This document shows positions 5,117 through 12,283 of a stretch of DNA of 33,540 bases, in pieces. The translations under genes and the position numbers were made by a program. Each line of letters opens with the position of its first letter. Within the stretch, counting starts at the first letter, position 1. The notes below the pieces were generated by a model. The model made no database searches. It saw nothing but the letters and a program-made list of their open reading frames with translations, and was not told where the DNA came from. This stretch comes from a virus: IMG/VR virus record IMGVR_UViG_3300046511_000161, positions 1 through 33,540 of that record. One strand, written 5' to 3'.

Positions 5117-5950
5117 CTATGAGGGTTCTTGAAGATCGACCACTTGGTACTGCGGCCATCCGATAGTGGTGGTTGGTTTTCTCATTGCCTCCGAGCGGAC
5201 CACAAAGCCGCTGCGATCGCGTCGCGCCTTCGGGCCTTTGGGCGAGAGGCCAATGATGACCCCGCGCGGCCGACGTGGGTCCAGGTGGCGCAAGTCGTGT
5301 TCATCGCCATTGACGAGGCCGGCGCCCATGAAGGCGTCTGGCATAGCGTCGGCAAAAACCACAGCGACATTGCCGCCGGCCGCGAGAATGGCTTTGCATT
5401 GATCGCCATTGGTTTCCGACCGTGAGAATGTCAGATGGTAGTTTGCGGGGAACCGGCCGACGGCGTGGTCATAGGCGCGCGAATAGTTTTTGGTGTAGTC
5501 CACAAACTGGACATCGGCGAATAGCTCAATGATCGATTGTCCCGGGTTAACCTTTATGCGCTCCCATGCGATATCGGTTGCGCCATTGAGCCGGACGCAC
5601 AATTTAAGGCCTTCGCGATTGGCCTTGCGTTTGGCGCGTTCGATGCCAGCGATGAGCTCGCCAAAGAATGTCGCGCGATCGCGCATGAACATGCGCGCCT
5701 TATCCTGTCGCGATCGCCTAACGGCGTTAAGCGCATTGGTTCGGCCGCCTTTGACCATGCCAGCTTGTCCAGAGTGCCACCCTAAACACAAGGCCAGACA
5801 TCCTGGCGACGCATGAGGGCAAAGATTGCCCACGCCGGCGAGCGCCGCTGGGGCCATGTAGTTTATGGCGTTCATATAACCATAGGCGCGCGCTTTGATC
5901 GCTTTCGGACTGTCGAGACTGAAAAACTGTGAGAACCGATGTTTTGCCAT
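5117..5950 (-). CDS. GP88-like phage protein with Cys cluster
   Basis: A 277-residue protein. It contains LCPHASPGCLALCLG (Cys44, Cys51, Cys55), then QAGMVKGGRTNALNAVRRS, LCVRLNGATDIAWE, VQFVDYTKNYSRAY, YHLTFSRSETN and VAVVFADAMPD. I recognise this set as the 'gene product 88' (GP88) type found in many phages, whose biochemical role is not established. Three clustered cysteines and a series of beta-alpha units suggest a TIM-barrel-like, possibly radical-SAM-related, metalloprotein, but the spacing is CX6CX3C and not the classic CX3CX2C, so an iron-sulfur cluster is inference. The start is ATG 5950, following GAAAGGCCACGCC; the frame extends to a TTG five codons earlier. It has its own promoter-like element upstream and a strong terminator downstream. 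Confidence 0.65.
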   Translation of the reverse strand: MAKHRFSQFFSLDSPKAIKARAYGYMNAINYMAPAALAGVGNLCPHASPGCLALCLGWHSGQAGMVKGGRTNALNAVRRSRQDKARMFMRDRATFFGELIAGIERAKRKANREGLKLCVRLNGATDIAWERIKVNPGQSIIELFADVQFVDYTKNYSRAYDHAVGRFPANYHLTFSRSETNGDQCKAILAAGGNVAVVFADAMPDAFMGAGLVNGDEHDLRHLDPRRPRGVIIGLSPKGPKARRDRSGFVVRSEAMRKPTTTIGWPQYQVVDLQEPS

Positions 5951-5991
5951 GGCGTGGCCTTTCAAGCGCGGAATTGCGCTTAGGCCTCACA

Positions 5992-6016
5992 TAGTCCTAT
6001 TCGCTGTCCTAGTCAA
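5992..6016 (-). promoter_or_regulatory. 25-bp promoter-like element, copy 2
   Basis: On the minus strand: TTGACTAGGACA, GCGA, ATAGGACTA, followed by TATGTG-like sequence at a 17-nt spacing from TTGACT. It is the second copy of the element at 4090-4114 (21 of 25 identical) and lies 41 nt upstream of the GP88-like ATG. Two copies, each in front of a leftward unit, support a shared promoter or operator. Confidence 0.55.
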
Positions 6017-6251
6017 GCTCATGCTCATGCCTTATCGCCATAGCCTATCCCATCTTGTGTTAATGCGTGAGTGTTAATGTGCTGCTGCTGCAGCAGCGCT
6101 CGAGCGCCTCGGCCTCGGTCGAACATGTTTGGCGTGTATTAGGCGCGCGGCCTCGAGCCCCCCTCCACCACCCTTTCGTAGGTCCGGAGCCGGGGGTGTC
6201 CCCCGCCCATCAATCTGCTAAAATAATAAAACAACCCAAAAAGGGATAACC
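6017..6251. promoter_or_regulatory. Divergent intergenic control region
   Basis: This is the only sizeable spacer between the leftward and rightward arms and holds no convincing gene. It contains a direct repeat GTGTTAATG (6057-6065 and 6071-6079), two overlapping perfect palindromes (GCTGCTGCAGCAGC at 6084-6097 and GCGCTCGAGCGC at 6096-6107), and a hairpin CGGGGG-TGT-CCCCCG at 6191-6205. An AT-rich stretch with TAAAAT near 6219 lies in front of the AGGGA ribosome site of the small terminase gene; it may hold the late promoter -10, but no good -35 is visible. The palindromes are good candidates for repressor or packaging-protein binding. Confidence 0.5.
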
Positions 6252-6719
6252 ATGTCCGACATGGACGAAGAGTTTCTTCCTCTCCCGCACTTCCCCTATG
6301 ATGAGCGGCCCGCCACGACTCCGCTCGAGATCGAGGAATGCGCCACCGCGCTTTACCTCGCCCAGGGCGACACTGACGAGGCCGCCCTCCGTTTGAAGGT
6401 TCATCCTCTCAGGCTGCAGCGTGCAATCAGCCGCAGCCCCCGGCTGCAGCGCCTGCAAGCCGAGCTCGTCGCGCTTCTCAACAATCGGGTGCTCAAGGAG
6501 TATAAGCGCGCCTTCCAAGAGGAAGACGCGCGTCGCCGGGAGTGGGCCGCCAGCAAGCTTGCCCAGACCGCGCAGTTCCAATCCCACCCGCTCGCCCCCA
6601 ACAGCCAATCCTCGCCCCAGCTCACCCTTGCTGGCCCGACGCGCATTGTCATAAGCTGGGACGATGGATCCTCAGACGATCGACCAACCATCGACCACCA
6701 AGGTTCGGATCCCTTATAA
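6252..6719 (+). CDS. terS: Terminase small subunit (probable)
   Basis: A 155-residue protein directly ahead of and overlapping the large terminase gene. Residues 25-65 (PLEIEECATALYLAQGDTD, then EAALRLKVHPLRLQRAISRS) form a helix-turn-helix of the kind that recognises packaging sites. The central part (LLNNRVLKEYKRAFQEEDARR) is a likely oligomerisation helix, and the C-terminal 55 residues are Pro/Ser-rich and probably bind the large subunit. Small terminases are poorly conserved, so the call rests on position, size and the HTH. The start has AGGGA 5 nt upstream. It would recruit phage DNA to the packaging motor, possibly at the palindromes just upstream. Confidence 0.7.
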   Translation: MSDMDEEFLPLPHFPYDERPATTPLEIEECATALYLAQGDTDEAALRLKVHPLRLQRAISRSPRLQRLQAELVALLNNRVLKEYKRAFQEEDARRREWAASKLAQTAQFQSHPLAPNSQSSPQLTLAGPTRIVISWDDGSSDDRPTIDHQGSDPL

Positions 6720-7980
6720 GCCGCGGCCGCATTTCATTCCGCTGCATGACAGCGACAAGCGGTGGATGTTCGTGGTGGCGCATCGGCGCGCCGGCAAGAC
6801 GGTGGCGTTGGTCAATCAGCTGATCCGGGCGGCCAACCTCAACCCCCGGGCCACCCCGCCGCCCAGATACGCCTATATCGGGCCCAGCTTCGATGCGGCG
6901 AAGGATCTGGTTTGGGGGTATCTCAAGCACTACACCCAAGGCATTCCCGGCATTCACTACATGGAGGGCGAGCTCAGTGTCACGCTTCCGAACGGGGCCC
7001 AGATCCGGCTTTATGGCGGCGCTTTGGCTTACGAGCGCATGCGCGGCATCTATCTCGACGGGGCTGTCCTCGACGAGTACCCGCTTCTCCATCCCAACGC
7101 CTTCACCAGCGTCGTCCGACCTTGTTTGGCGGATTACCGGGGTTTCGCCATTGTGTCGGGAACCGCCGCCGGCGAGGACCATTTCCACGCCCTTAAGCTG
7201 AGGGCCGACGACGATCCGAACTGGGACGTGTTCGACATTCCGGTGACCGCCACCGGAACGTCCGCGCTCAACCCGGACGAGGTCGAGGAGATGCGTTCGG
7301 ACATGAGCCCGGACGAGTTCGCGCGTGAGATGCTGTGCTCGTTCGCCGCGCCGGTCGAGGGGGCGTATTACCAGGAGGCGCTCAACGCGCTTCAGCTGCA
7401 GAAGCGGGTGGCCCGCGTCCCTGTCGACTTGAACGCCTCGGTCATCACCGCCTGGGATCTCGGGATCCGGCATTTGCAGGTGATTTGGCTATTCCAGATT
7501 GCCGGCCGCGAGCTGCATTGGATCGACTACATCGAGGGCAAGGGCAAGAAGCTTTCCCATTATGTCGATCTGCTGGCGTTGAAGGCCAAGACTGGGGGTT
7601 TCGAGTATCGGGCTCATTTGCTGCCCCATGACGTCGAGGTCAAGGAATTGACCACCGGCTTCAGCCGCCGCCATGAGCTTACCAGTCTGCTCAAGGAGCC
7701 GGTGATTACGGTTCCCAACCACTCGACCGAGGACGGGATTACGGCGACGCGCGGTTGCCTGGGGGTGAGCTGGTTCGACGAGGAAGCGACCCGCAAGGGG
7801 CTCGCTCGGTTGCGCTCGTATCGCCGCGGCAAGCATGGCCAGGCTGTCTCCGACGAGGCCGAGGACGCCGCCGACGCCTTCCGCACCGGTTGTGTAGGAC
7901 TGCCGTTGATTTCCGGCGGGTTCAATGCCAAGCATGGCGGCGCGGGGCGGCTGCGCCGGCGGTTGAGGGGCTTGGTGTGA
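6664..7980 (+). CDS. terL: Terminase large subunit
   Basis: A 438-residue packaging ATPase and nuclease. Residues 39-46 (AHRRAGKT) are the Walker A loop, 133-138 (GAVLDE) the Walker B strand with catalytic Glu138, and SGTA at 165-168 the coupling motif. The C-terminal RNase H-like nuclease begins at ITAWDLGI (Asp265), with HLLPHDVEVKE and EAEDAADAFRTG supplying further acidic residues. Length and motif order are normal for the family. It cuts concatemeric DNA and pumps it through the portal. The start overlaps the small-subunit gene by 56 nt; GGGA is close to the ATG. The stop overlaps the Tad2-like start (TGATG). Confidence 0.95.
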   Translation: MDPQTIDQPSTTKVRIPYKPRPHFIPLHDSDKRWMFVVAHRRAGKTVALVNQLIRAANLNPRATPPPRYAYIGPSFDAAKDLVWGYLKHYTQGIPGIHYMEGELSVTLPNGAQIRLYGGALAYERMRGIYLDGAVLDEYPLLHPNAFTSVVRPCLADYRGFAIVSGTAAGEDHFHALKLRADDDPNWDVFDIPVTATGTSALNPDEVEEMRSDMSPDEFAREMLCSFAAPVEGAYYQEALNALQLQKRVARVPVDLNASVITAWDLGIRHLQVIWLFQIAGRELHWIDYIEGKGKKLSHYVDLLALKAKTGGFEYRAHLLPHDVEVKELTTGFSRRHELTSLLKEPVITVPNHSTEDGITATRGCLGVSWFDEEATRKGLARLRSYRRGKHGQAVSDEAEDAADAFRTGCVGLPLISGGFNAKHGGAGRLRRRLRGLV

Positions 7981-8198
7981 TGGACATTGGCGTGGCGGTC
8001 GAGGCGCTTCGGGCGGGCGACAAGGTTCGGCGCGCCGGTTGGAACGGCAAGGGCATGTGGCTCGAGCTGCAGACCCCGGACGCTAACTCCAAGATGACGC
8101 TGCCCTATGTTTTCATGTCGACGGCGCAGGGCGATTTGGTGCCGTGGCTGTGCAGCCAGACCGACCTTTTGGCGACCGACTGGGAGATTGTGGATTGA
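7980..8198 (+). CDS. tad2: Tad2-like anti-Thoeris protein (DUF2829)
   Basis: A 72-residue protein that nearly fills the DUF2829 family. IGVAVEALRAGDKVRRAGWN starts the domain, GKGMWLEL follows, and LPYVFMSTAQGDLVPWLCSQ leads to TDLLATDWEIVD at the C-terminus. The last segment is the family hallmark ('PYIxMKTAxGxLVPWxxSQTDxLAxDW'). Characterised Tad2 proteins assemble as tetramers and sequester glycocyclic ADP-ribose, the signal made by Thoeris TIR proteins, so ThsA-type effectors are not triggered. Many DUF2829 homologues are untested and may bind other nucleotides. The ATG at 7980 shares its A with the terminase stop (TGATG), and the next gene overlaps its end, so the pair is translated together. 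Confidence 0.88.
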   Translation: MDIGVAVEALRAGDKVRRAGWNGKGMWLELQTPDANSKMTLPYVFMSTAQGDLVPWLCSQTDLLATDWEIVD

Positions 8199-8431
8199 GC
8201 GACGATCGAGAGCTGACCTTTGGCGAGCGCGCCGTCGGCCTGACCTTCAACCCGAGCGGCGATCCGACCGTGCTCGACTTGAAACAAAAGGCCGCCGCGT
8301 TCATCGACGCCTGCAACACGATGCGAAACGCCGCCACCGACCCCGAGGTCAAGCGCCAGTATTCGATTGCCATCACCGAAGCGCAGACCGCGCAGATGTG
8401 GGCGGTGAAGGCGGCGACATGGCGGACGTAA
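8195..8431 (+). CDS. acb2: Acb2/Tad1-type cyclic-nucleotide sponge
   Basis: A 78-residue protein. LTFGERAVGLTFNPSGD is followed by a first helix (TVLDLKQKAAAFIDACNTM), a linker NAATDPEVKR and a second helix (AITEAQTAQMWAVKAATW). This 'VGxxFNPSG' plus helical-hairpin layout is the Acb2/Tad1 hairpin domain. Acb2 proteins form hexamers that bind the cyclic di- and trinucleotides of CBASS; Tad1 proteins bind glycocyclic ADP-ribose, and some members bind both. Which ligand this one takes cannot be read by eye. I place the start at TTG 8195, overlapping the Tad2-like stop (TTGA), with GGGAG about 10 nt upstream; an ATG at 8144 in the same frame would overlap the Tad2 gene deeply and lies outside the domain. 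Confidence 0.8.
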   Translation: MSDDRELTFGERAVGLTFNPSGDPTVLDLKQKAAAFIDACNTMRNAATDPEVKRQYSIAITEAQTAQMWAVKAATWRT

Positions 8432-8649
8432 TGCCCAAGGGAGCGGAAAGAGTGACGAAAAGCCTGGATCTGCTGGTCGAGCTCGACGAGCCCGAGTCGT
8501 TTGTGCGTGAGGCGATCAAGGCGATCGAGGCCAACTCCAGCGATCGTTGGAAGCCGGTGTTGACGACGCTGCAAACGCTCGAGACGGCGCTCGCGGCGGC
8601 GAACGAGCCGAAGGCGAAGACCCATGATCGATCCGAACCTCAACCCTGA
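8431..8649 (+). CDS. Small helical protein, third gene of the anti-defence pocket
   Basis: A 72-residue acidic protein with two helices (SLDLLVELDEPESFVREAIK and LTTLQTLETALAAANE). The ATG at 8431 shares its A with the stop of the Acb2-like gene (TAATG). Another in-frame ATG exists at 8419. The stop overlaps the endolysin by 26 nt. No family is recognised. Small helical proteins next to terminase and endolysin genes are often uncharacterised accessory proteins, and its place directly after two sponge genes makes an anti-defence or lysis role possible. Neither can be shown from sequence. Confidence 0.6.
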   Translation: MPKGAERVTKSLDLLVELDEPESFVREAIKAIEANSSDRWKPVLTTLQTLETALAAANEPKAKTHDRSEPQP

Positions 8650-9310
8650 CTTCAATCCCGATCTCCACCGGCCTATTCCGCCGCCGGTCGAGCCGGTGGT
8701 TCCGGAACCGGAAGCGCCTCTTTATGACCGCAAGACATTCTTCGATGCGGTGCGCGCCAATCCGTTCCAGGGCAACCTGACCCAGAGCCAGGTCGACGGG
8801 ATGGAGTACCTGCTCGGGATGTGGGAGAAGCACTTCGCTCCGAACAACCCCAACGACGGCACGATGTGGCTCGCCTACTGCCTGGCGACCGCCTACCATG
8901 AGACGGCGGCGACGATGCAGCCGATCGCCGAGTATGGCGAGGGCGAGGGCCACAGCTACGGCGAGCCGGCTGGCCCTTATGGCAATTGCTACTATGGCCG
9001 CGGCTACGTGCAGCTGACGTGGGAGGAGAACTACGCCAAGGGAGAAGACATTCTGCGCGACAAGTACGCCCACCCGGCGTGCGAGATCCACCAGTACCCC
9101 GACAAGCTGTTGGAGGAGCCCGAGGCGTCGGCGCTGATCCTGTTCGACGGCTCGGTCTATGGCTGGTTCACTGGGGCGAGCCTGCAGCAATATTTCTCGA
9201 AGGCGAAGGGGATCGAAGATCCGGTCAACGCCCGCCGCGTCATCAATGGCACCGACAAGGCTGATTTGATCGCGGGTTACTACTGGAGTTTCAAGGCCGC
9301 GCTGGAGTGA
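8624..9310 (+). CDS. Endolysin, GH19/chitinase-like lysozyme fold
   Basis: A 228-residue protein with a Pro-rich N-terminus (residues 5-32) and a glycosidase-like domain. Characteristic segments are LAYCLATAYHETAATM (Glu93 the likely catalytic acid), IAEYGEG, then YYGRGYVQLTWEENY (123-137) and NARRVINGTDKADLI. This set is typical of phage lysozymes of the chitinase class 19/lysozyme superfamily, which cut peptidoglycan glycan strands at the end of infection. I see no signal peptide or SAR anchor, so a holin should be needed. The candidate membrane proteins at 15355-15713 are 6 kb away, so the lysis genes are not in one cassette. Confidence 0.85.
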   Translation: MIDPNLNPDFNPDLHRPIPPPVEPVVPEPEAPLYDRKTFFDAVRANPFQGNLTQSQVDGMEYLLGMWEKHFAPNNPNDGTMWLAYCLATAYHETAATMQPIAEYGEGEGHSYGEPAGPYGNCYYGRGYVQLTWEENYAKGEDILRDKYAHPACEIHQYPDKLLEEPEASALILFDGSVYGWFTGASLQQYFSKAKGIEDPVNARRVINGTDKADLIAGYYWSFKAALE

Positions 9311-9320
9311 GGGCGCTCTG

Positions 9321-12032
9321 ATGGCGATGGAACGGATCTTCGCTTCCTTCAAGGGCGACACCGAAGACGCCGGCGGCGGCAATTCCGGCAGCTACGATCC
9401 CAGCGATCCCCAGAGTTACAACGCCTACATCCAGGCGATGATCTCGGACGCGCGCGACTATGAGGGCACCATTCTCGCTCACAGCCGCAACGAGTCGCAG
9501 AGCTACTATTACGGCTACCTGCCGAGCATGAACCCGGACGGCAGTCCGTACACCGACACTTTCATCGTTCAGGATCCGACCAAGACCTACGAACAGATCC
9601 TTGGCCACGACGAGGAGACGGCGAACCGCTCGACTTATGTTTCGACCGACGTGCGCGACGCGGTGATGCTGATGCTGCCGGCGCTGATCCGGCTGTTCGG
9701 GGCGAGCGAGAGCCCGGTCTATCTGGTGCCGCGCACTCAGGAGGAGGTCGACCAGGCGCAGCAGGCGACCGATTACGTCAACTATGTTTTCTGGTGCGAC
9801 AACCCGGGTTTTTTGATCCTCTATGGGGCGCTCAAGGACGCGCTCACCGTCAAGACGGGGTTCGTAAAATGGTGGTGCGACGAGAACAAGGAGACGGTCC
9901 GGAAGAAGTTCACCCGCATCACCGCGGAGCAGATCCAGCAGCTGATTTTGGAGAACCCGTCGGCAAGGCTGGTGAAGGTCGGCAGGCCGATATCGAACGG
10001 GATGCCGACGCCGCCCTCGCCGCCTCCCGCGGCTTCGCCGCCGCCTGGCGGGCCGCCCATGCCAGGCTCTGCGCCACCGGGAGCGCCGCCCTCTCCATCG
10101 CCTTCATCGATGGGCGGCTTGTCTGGACCCATGTCGTCGATTGGGCCGCCCCCGCCCCCGCCCCCGACATACGACGAGATCACCATCCAGTTTGAGCTTA
10201 ACAAGCCGCTGATCAAGATCGCCGGCGTGCCGCCGGAAGAGATGCGGATCGACCGTTACGCTCGGACTTTCAAGGACAGCCGGATCATCGGCCATGAGCG
10301 GGTGGTGCCGGTCGATCAGATGATCGCCATGGGTTACCCGCGCGAGCTCTGCCTCGACCACGTCCAGTCGCAGGACATCAACCAGTTCACGATGGAGAGC
10401 CAGCTGCGCAACGCCGGCCGGTTCATGTCGACCCGGGTTGGCGACGGCGTGCTCTATGGCGAGTGGTTCATCAAGGCCGATCAGAACGGCGACGGCGTTC
10501 CGGAGCTCCGTTACATCTGCACCATGGGCGAGACGCACAAGATCGTCCACGACGAGGAGGCGAACCGGGTCAAGTTCTCGCTGTTCTCCTGCGATCCGAT
10601 CAGCCACACGATCGTCGGCGACTCGATCGCCGACTACACTCAAGACATTCAGAAGATCAAAACCAATATGATGCGGGGCATCCTCGACAGCCTCGCCGAG
10701 AGCATCAATCCGAAGACGGTCGTGAACGAGCTCACGGTCAATCTCGACGATGCGCTCAACGACGATCTCGGCGCCGTGATCCGGACCCGCGGCGACCCGA
10801 ACGCGAGCGTGATGTTCACCGCGACGCCGTTCGTCGGCCAGGCCGCGACGCCGATCCTCGACATCCTCAATGACATGCTGGCGCGGCGGACCGGCCTCTC
10901 CGACGCCGCCAAGGGATTGGACCCGAAGGCGCTGCAGAGCTCGACCCAGATCGGCGTCGAGGCGGTGGTGAACGGCGCTCAGGAGCGGGTCGAGCTGGTG
11001 GCGCGGGTTTTGTGCGAGACGGGCTTCAAAGACCTGTTCACCGGGCTCTACAACGAGATCTGCGAGAACCCGAACCCGCCGCGCACGCTGCGCATTCGCG
11101 GCAATTTTGTCCCGTACGACACATCGACGTTCGACGCCTCGATGTCGGTCGAGGTCAATCCGAACTTGGGCAAGGGCTCCGACATGGTTCGGATGATGGC
11201 CCTGTCGGGGATCAAGAACGACCAGCAGGCGCTGATCGCTCAGATGGGGCTCTCGAACCCGATCTGCGGCGTCCAAGAGATGCTGAACACGATGACGGAC
11301 ATGCTCTCGCTCGCCAACGTGAAGAATGTCGGCCGCTACTTCAAGACGCCGAACCCGCAAGAGATGCAGCAGCTGGCGAGTGCGCCGAAGCAGCCTGACG
11401 CCCAGATGATGGCGGCGCAGGCGATGCTCGAGAAGGTGCGGATGGATGGGGCGAAGGCGGTCGGGCAGCAGCATCTCGACACCCAGAAGATGGAGACTGA
11501 GAACGCTTTCAAGCATCAGCAATTGCATGCCAAGACTGCCGTCGATCTGCAGAAGCTCGAGCTGCAGGGTCAACAGATGGGCGTCGATCGCCATGTCGCG
11601 CTCGCGCAGCTGGCGTCGAAGCTGATGTCCGACCAGCAGGACAGCGAGGCGCAGGATCAGCAGAGCCAGCAAGACACGGCCGAGTCGCAGATGAAGCAGG
11701 ACCAGCTGGCGCAGCAGGGCCAGGAGTCCGAGCGCCAGGCGAACCTGCAGGCGGCCTCGGCTTTGGCGGCGCACCGAGAGAACATGGCCAAGATCTCGAG
11801 CGATCACACTCAGGCCATGACCGACATGGCGGCGCGGCACCACCAAGCGATGACGGGCCATGCGGTTTCGACCGGCAAGATCCTGTCGAGCGCGGTCCTC
11901 GACGAGGCCGGCCGCCAGCACGACGCCGAGCAGGCGCGGCTCGATCGCCAGCATCAGGCGACGACGACCGCGGCGACGCTGGCGCAGCAGGAGAAGATCG
12001 CCAAGATGCGGCCTAACGGGGCGGCGAATTGA
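9321..12032 (+). CDS. Portal protein (P22-like, 903 aa)
   Basis: A 903-residue protein that forms the dodecameric ring at the head vertex through which DNA is packaged and ejected. Supporting segments are NRSTYVSTDVRDAVMLMLP, YGALKDALTVKTGFVKWWC, then GVPPEEMRIDRYARTFKDSR, HTIVGDSIADYTQDIQKIKT and LTNMMRGI-like stem residues. The C-terminal third is a long Gln/Ala-rich helical region, as in the barrel of P22-type portals. Unusually, residues 230-284 or so are a Pro/Gly/Ser-rich insert ending in a run of seven or more prolines. It would be a disordered loop within the wing. GAGGG lies 8 nt upstream of the ATG. The stop overlaps the next gene's TTG. Confidence 0.9.
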   Translation: MAMERIFASFKGDTEDAGGGNSGSYDPSDPQSYNAYIQAMISDARDYEGTILAHSRNESQSYYYGYLPSMNPDGSPYTDTFIVQDPTKTYEQILGHDEETANRSTYVSTDVRDAVMLMLPALIRLFGASESPVYLVPRTQEEVDQAQQATDYVNYVFWCDNPGFLILYGALKDALTVKTGFVKWWCDENKETVRKKFTRITAEQIQQLILENPSARLVKVGRPISNGMPTPPSPPPAASPPPGGPPMPGSAPPGAPPSPSPSSMGGLSGPMSSIGPPPPPPPTYDEITIQFELNKPLIKIAGVPPEEMRIDRYARTFKDSRIIGHERVVPVDQMIAMGYPRELCLDHVQSQDINQFTMESQLRNAGRFMSTRVGDGVLYGEWFIKADQNGDGVPELRYICTMGETHKIVHDEEANRVKFSLFSCDPISHTIVGDSIADYTQDIQKIKTNMMRGILDSLAESINPKTVVNELTVNLDDALNDDLGAVIRTRGDPNASVMFTATPFVGQAATPILDILNDMLARRTGLSDAAKGLDPKALQSSTQIGVEAVVNGAQERVELVARVLCETGFKDLFTGLYNEICENPNPPRTLRIRGNFVPYDTSTFDASMSVEVNPNLGKGSDMVRMMALSGIKNDQQALIAQMGLSNPICGVQEMLNTMTDMLSLANVKNVGRYFKTPNPQEMQQLASAPKQPDAQMMAAQAMLEKVRMDGAKAVGQQHLDTQKMETENAFKHQQLHAKTAVDLQKLELQGQQMGVDRHVALAQLASKLMSDQQDSEAQDQQSQQDTAESQMKQDQLAQQGQESERQANLQAASALAAHRENMAKISSDHTQAMTDMAARHHQAMTGHAVSTGKILSSAVLDEAGRQHDAEQARLDRQHQATTTAATLAQQEKIAKMRPNGAAN

Positions 12033-12283
12033 CCGATCCGATCCCGATCCGGCCAGAGGAGCGCAAGGAGCTCGCCACTGAGGCGAGGGAGTTGCTCGAC
12101 AACAAGGCGTTCACGACGGCGATCCTTGATTTGCGCAAGCGATGGTTTGCCGAGATGATGGTGTCGGCCGACGAGGCGGTTGATCGATCGTTGAAGGCGA
12201 AAATTCAGGCGCTCGAGGCGATCCCGCAGGAATTGCAGATCCTGATCAACAACCAGAAGATGGCAGAGGCGCGTAAGAAGTGA
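12029..12283 (+). CDS. Small helical protein between portal and scaffold
   Basis: An 84-residue helical protein: MTDPIPIRPEERKELATEAR, then FTTAILDLRKRWFAEMMVSA and QALEAIPQELQILINNQKMA. It is translated from a TTG whose last two bases start the portal stop (TTGA), with GGGGC upstream; no ATG alternative lies nearby. Small genes at this place in podovirus-like genomes are generally head-assembly accessories, but I do not recognise a family. The downstream scaffold start (GTGA) overlaps its stop, so portal, this protein and scaffold form a coupled trio. Confidence 0.6.
   Translation: MTDPIPIRPEERKELATEARELLDNKAFTTAILDLRKRWFAEMMVSADEAVDRSLKAKIQALEAIPQELQILINNQKMAEARKK

Noticed and set aside
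4917-5159. 80-codon minus-strand frame across the terminator
   Set aside because: It reads through the hairpin and T-tract and overlaps the end of the GP88-like gene in another frame. The 22-codon peptide in the same region has better boundaries.
6191-6205. CGGGGG-TGT-CCCCCG hairpin as an intrinsic terminator
   Set aside because: No T-tract follows on either strand, so it is listed only as a structural element of the control region.
8144-8194. ATG 17 codons upstream of the Acb2-like TTG start
   Set aside because: It would overlap most of the C-terminal half of the Tad2-like gene, has no ribosome site, and the added residues lie outside the domain.
10104-11954. 616-codon open frame on the minus strand inside the portal gene
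   Set aside because: High-GC third positions open antisense frames. The translation is Arg/Leu/His-rich with no domain, and the plus-strand portal is certain.
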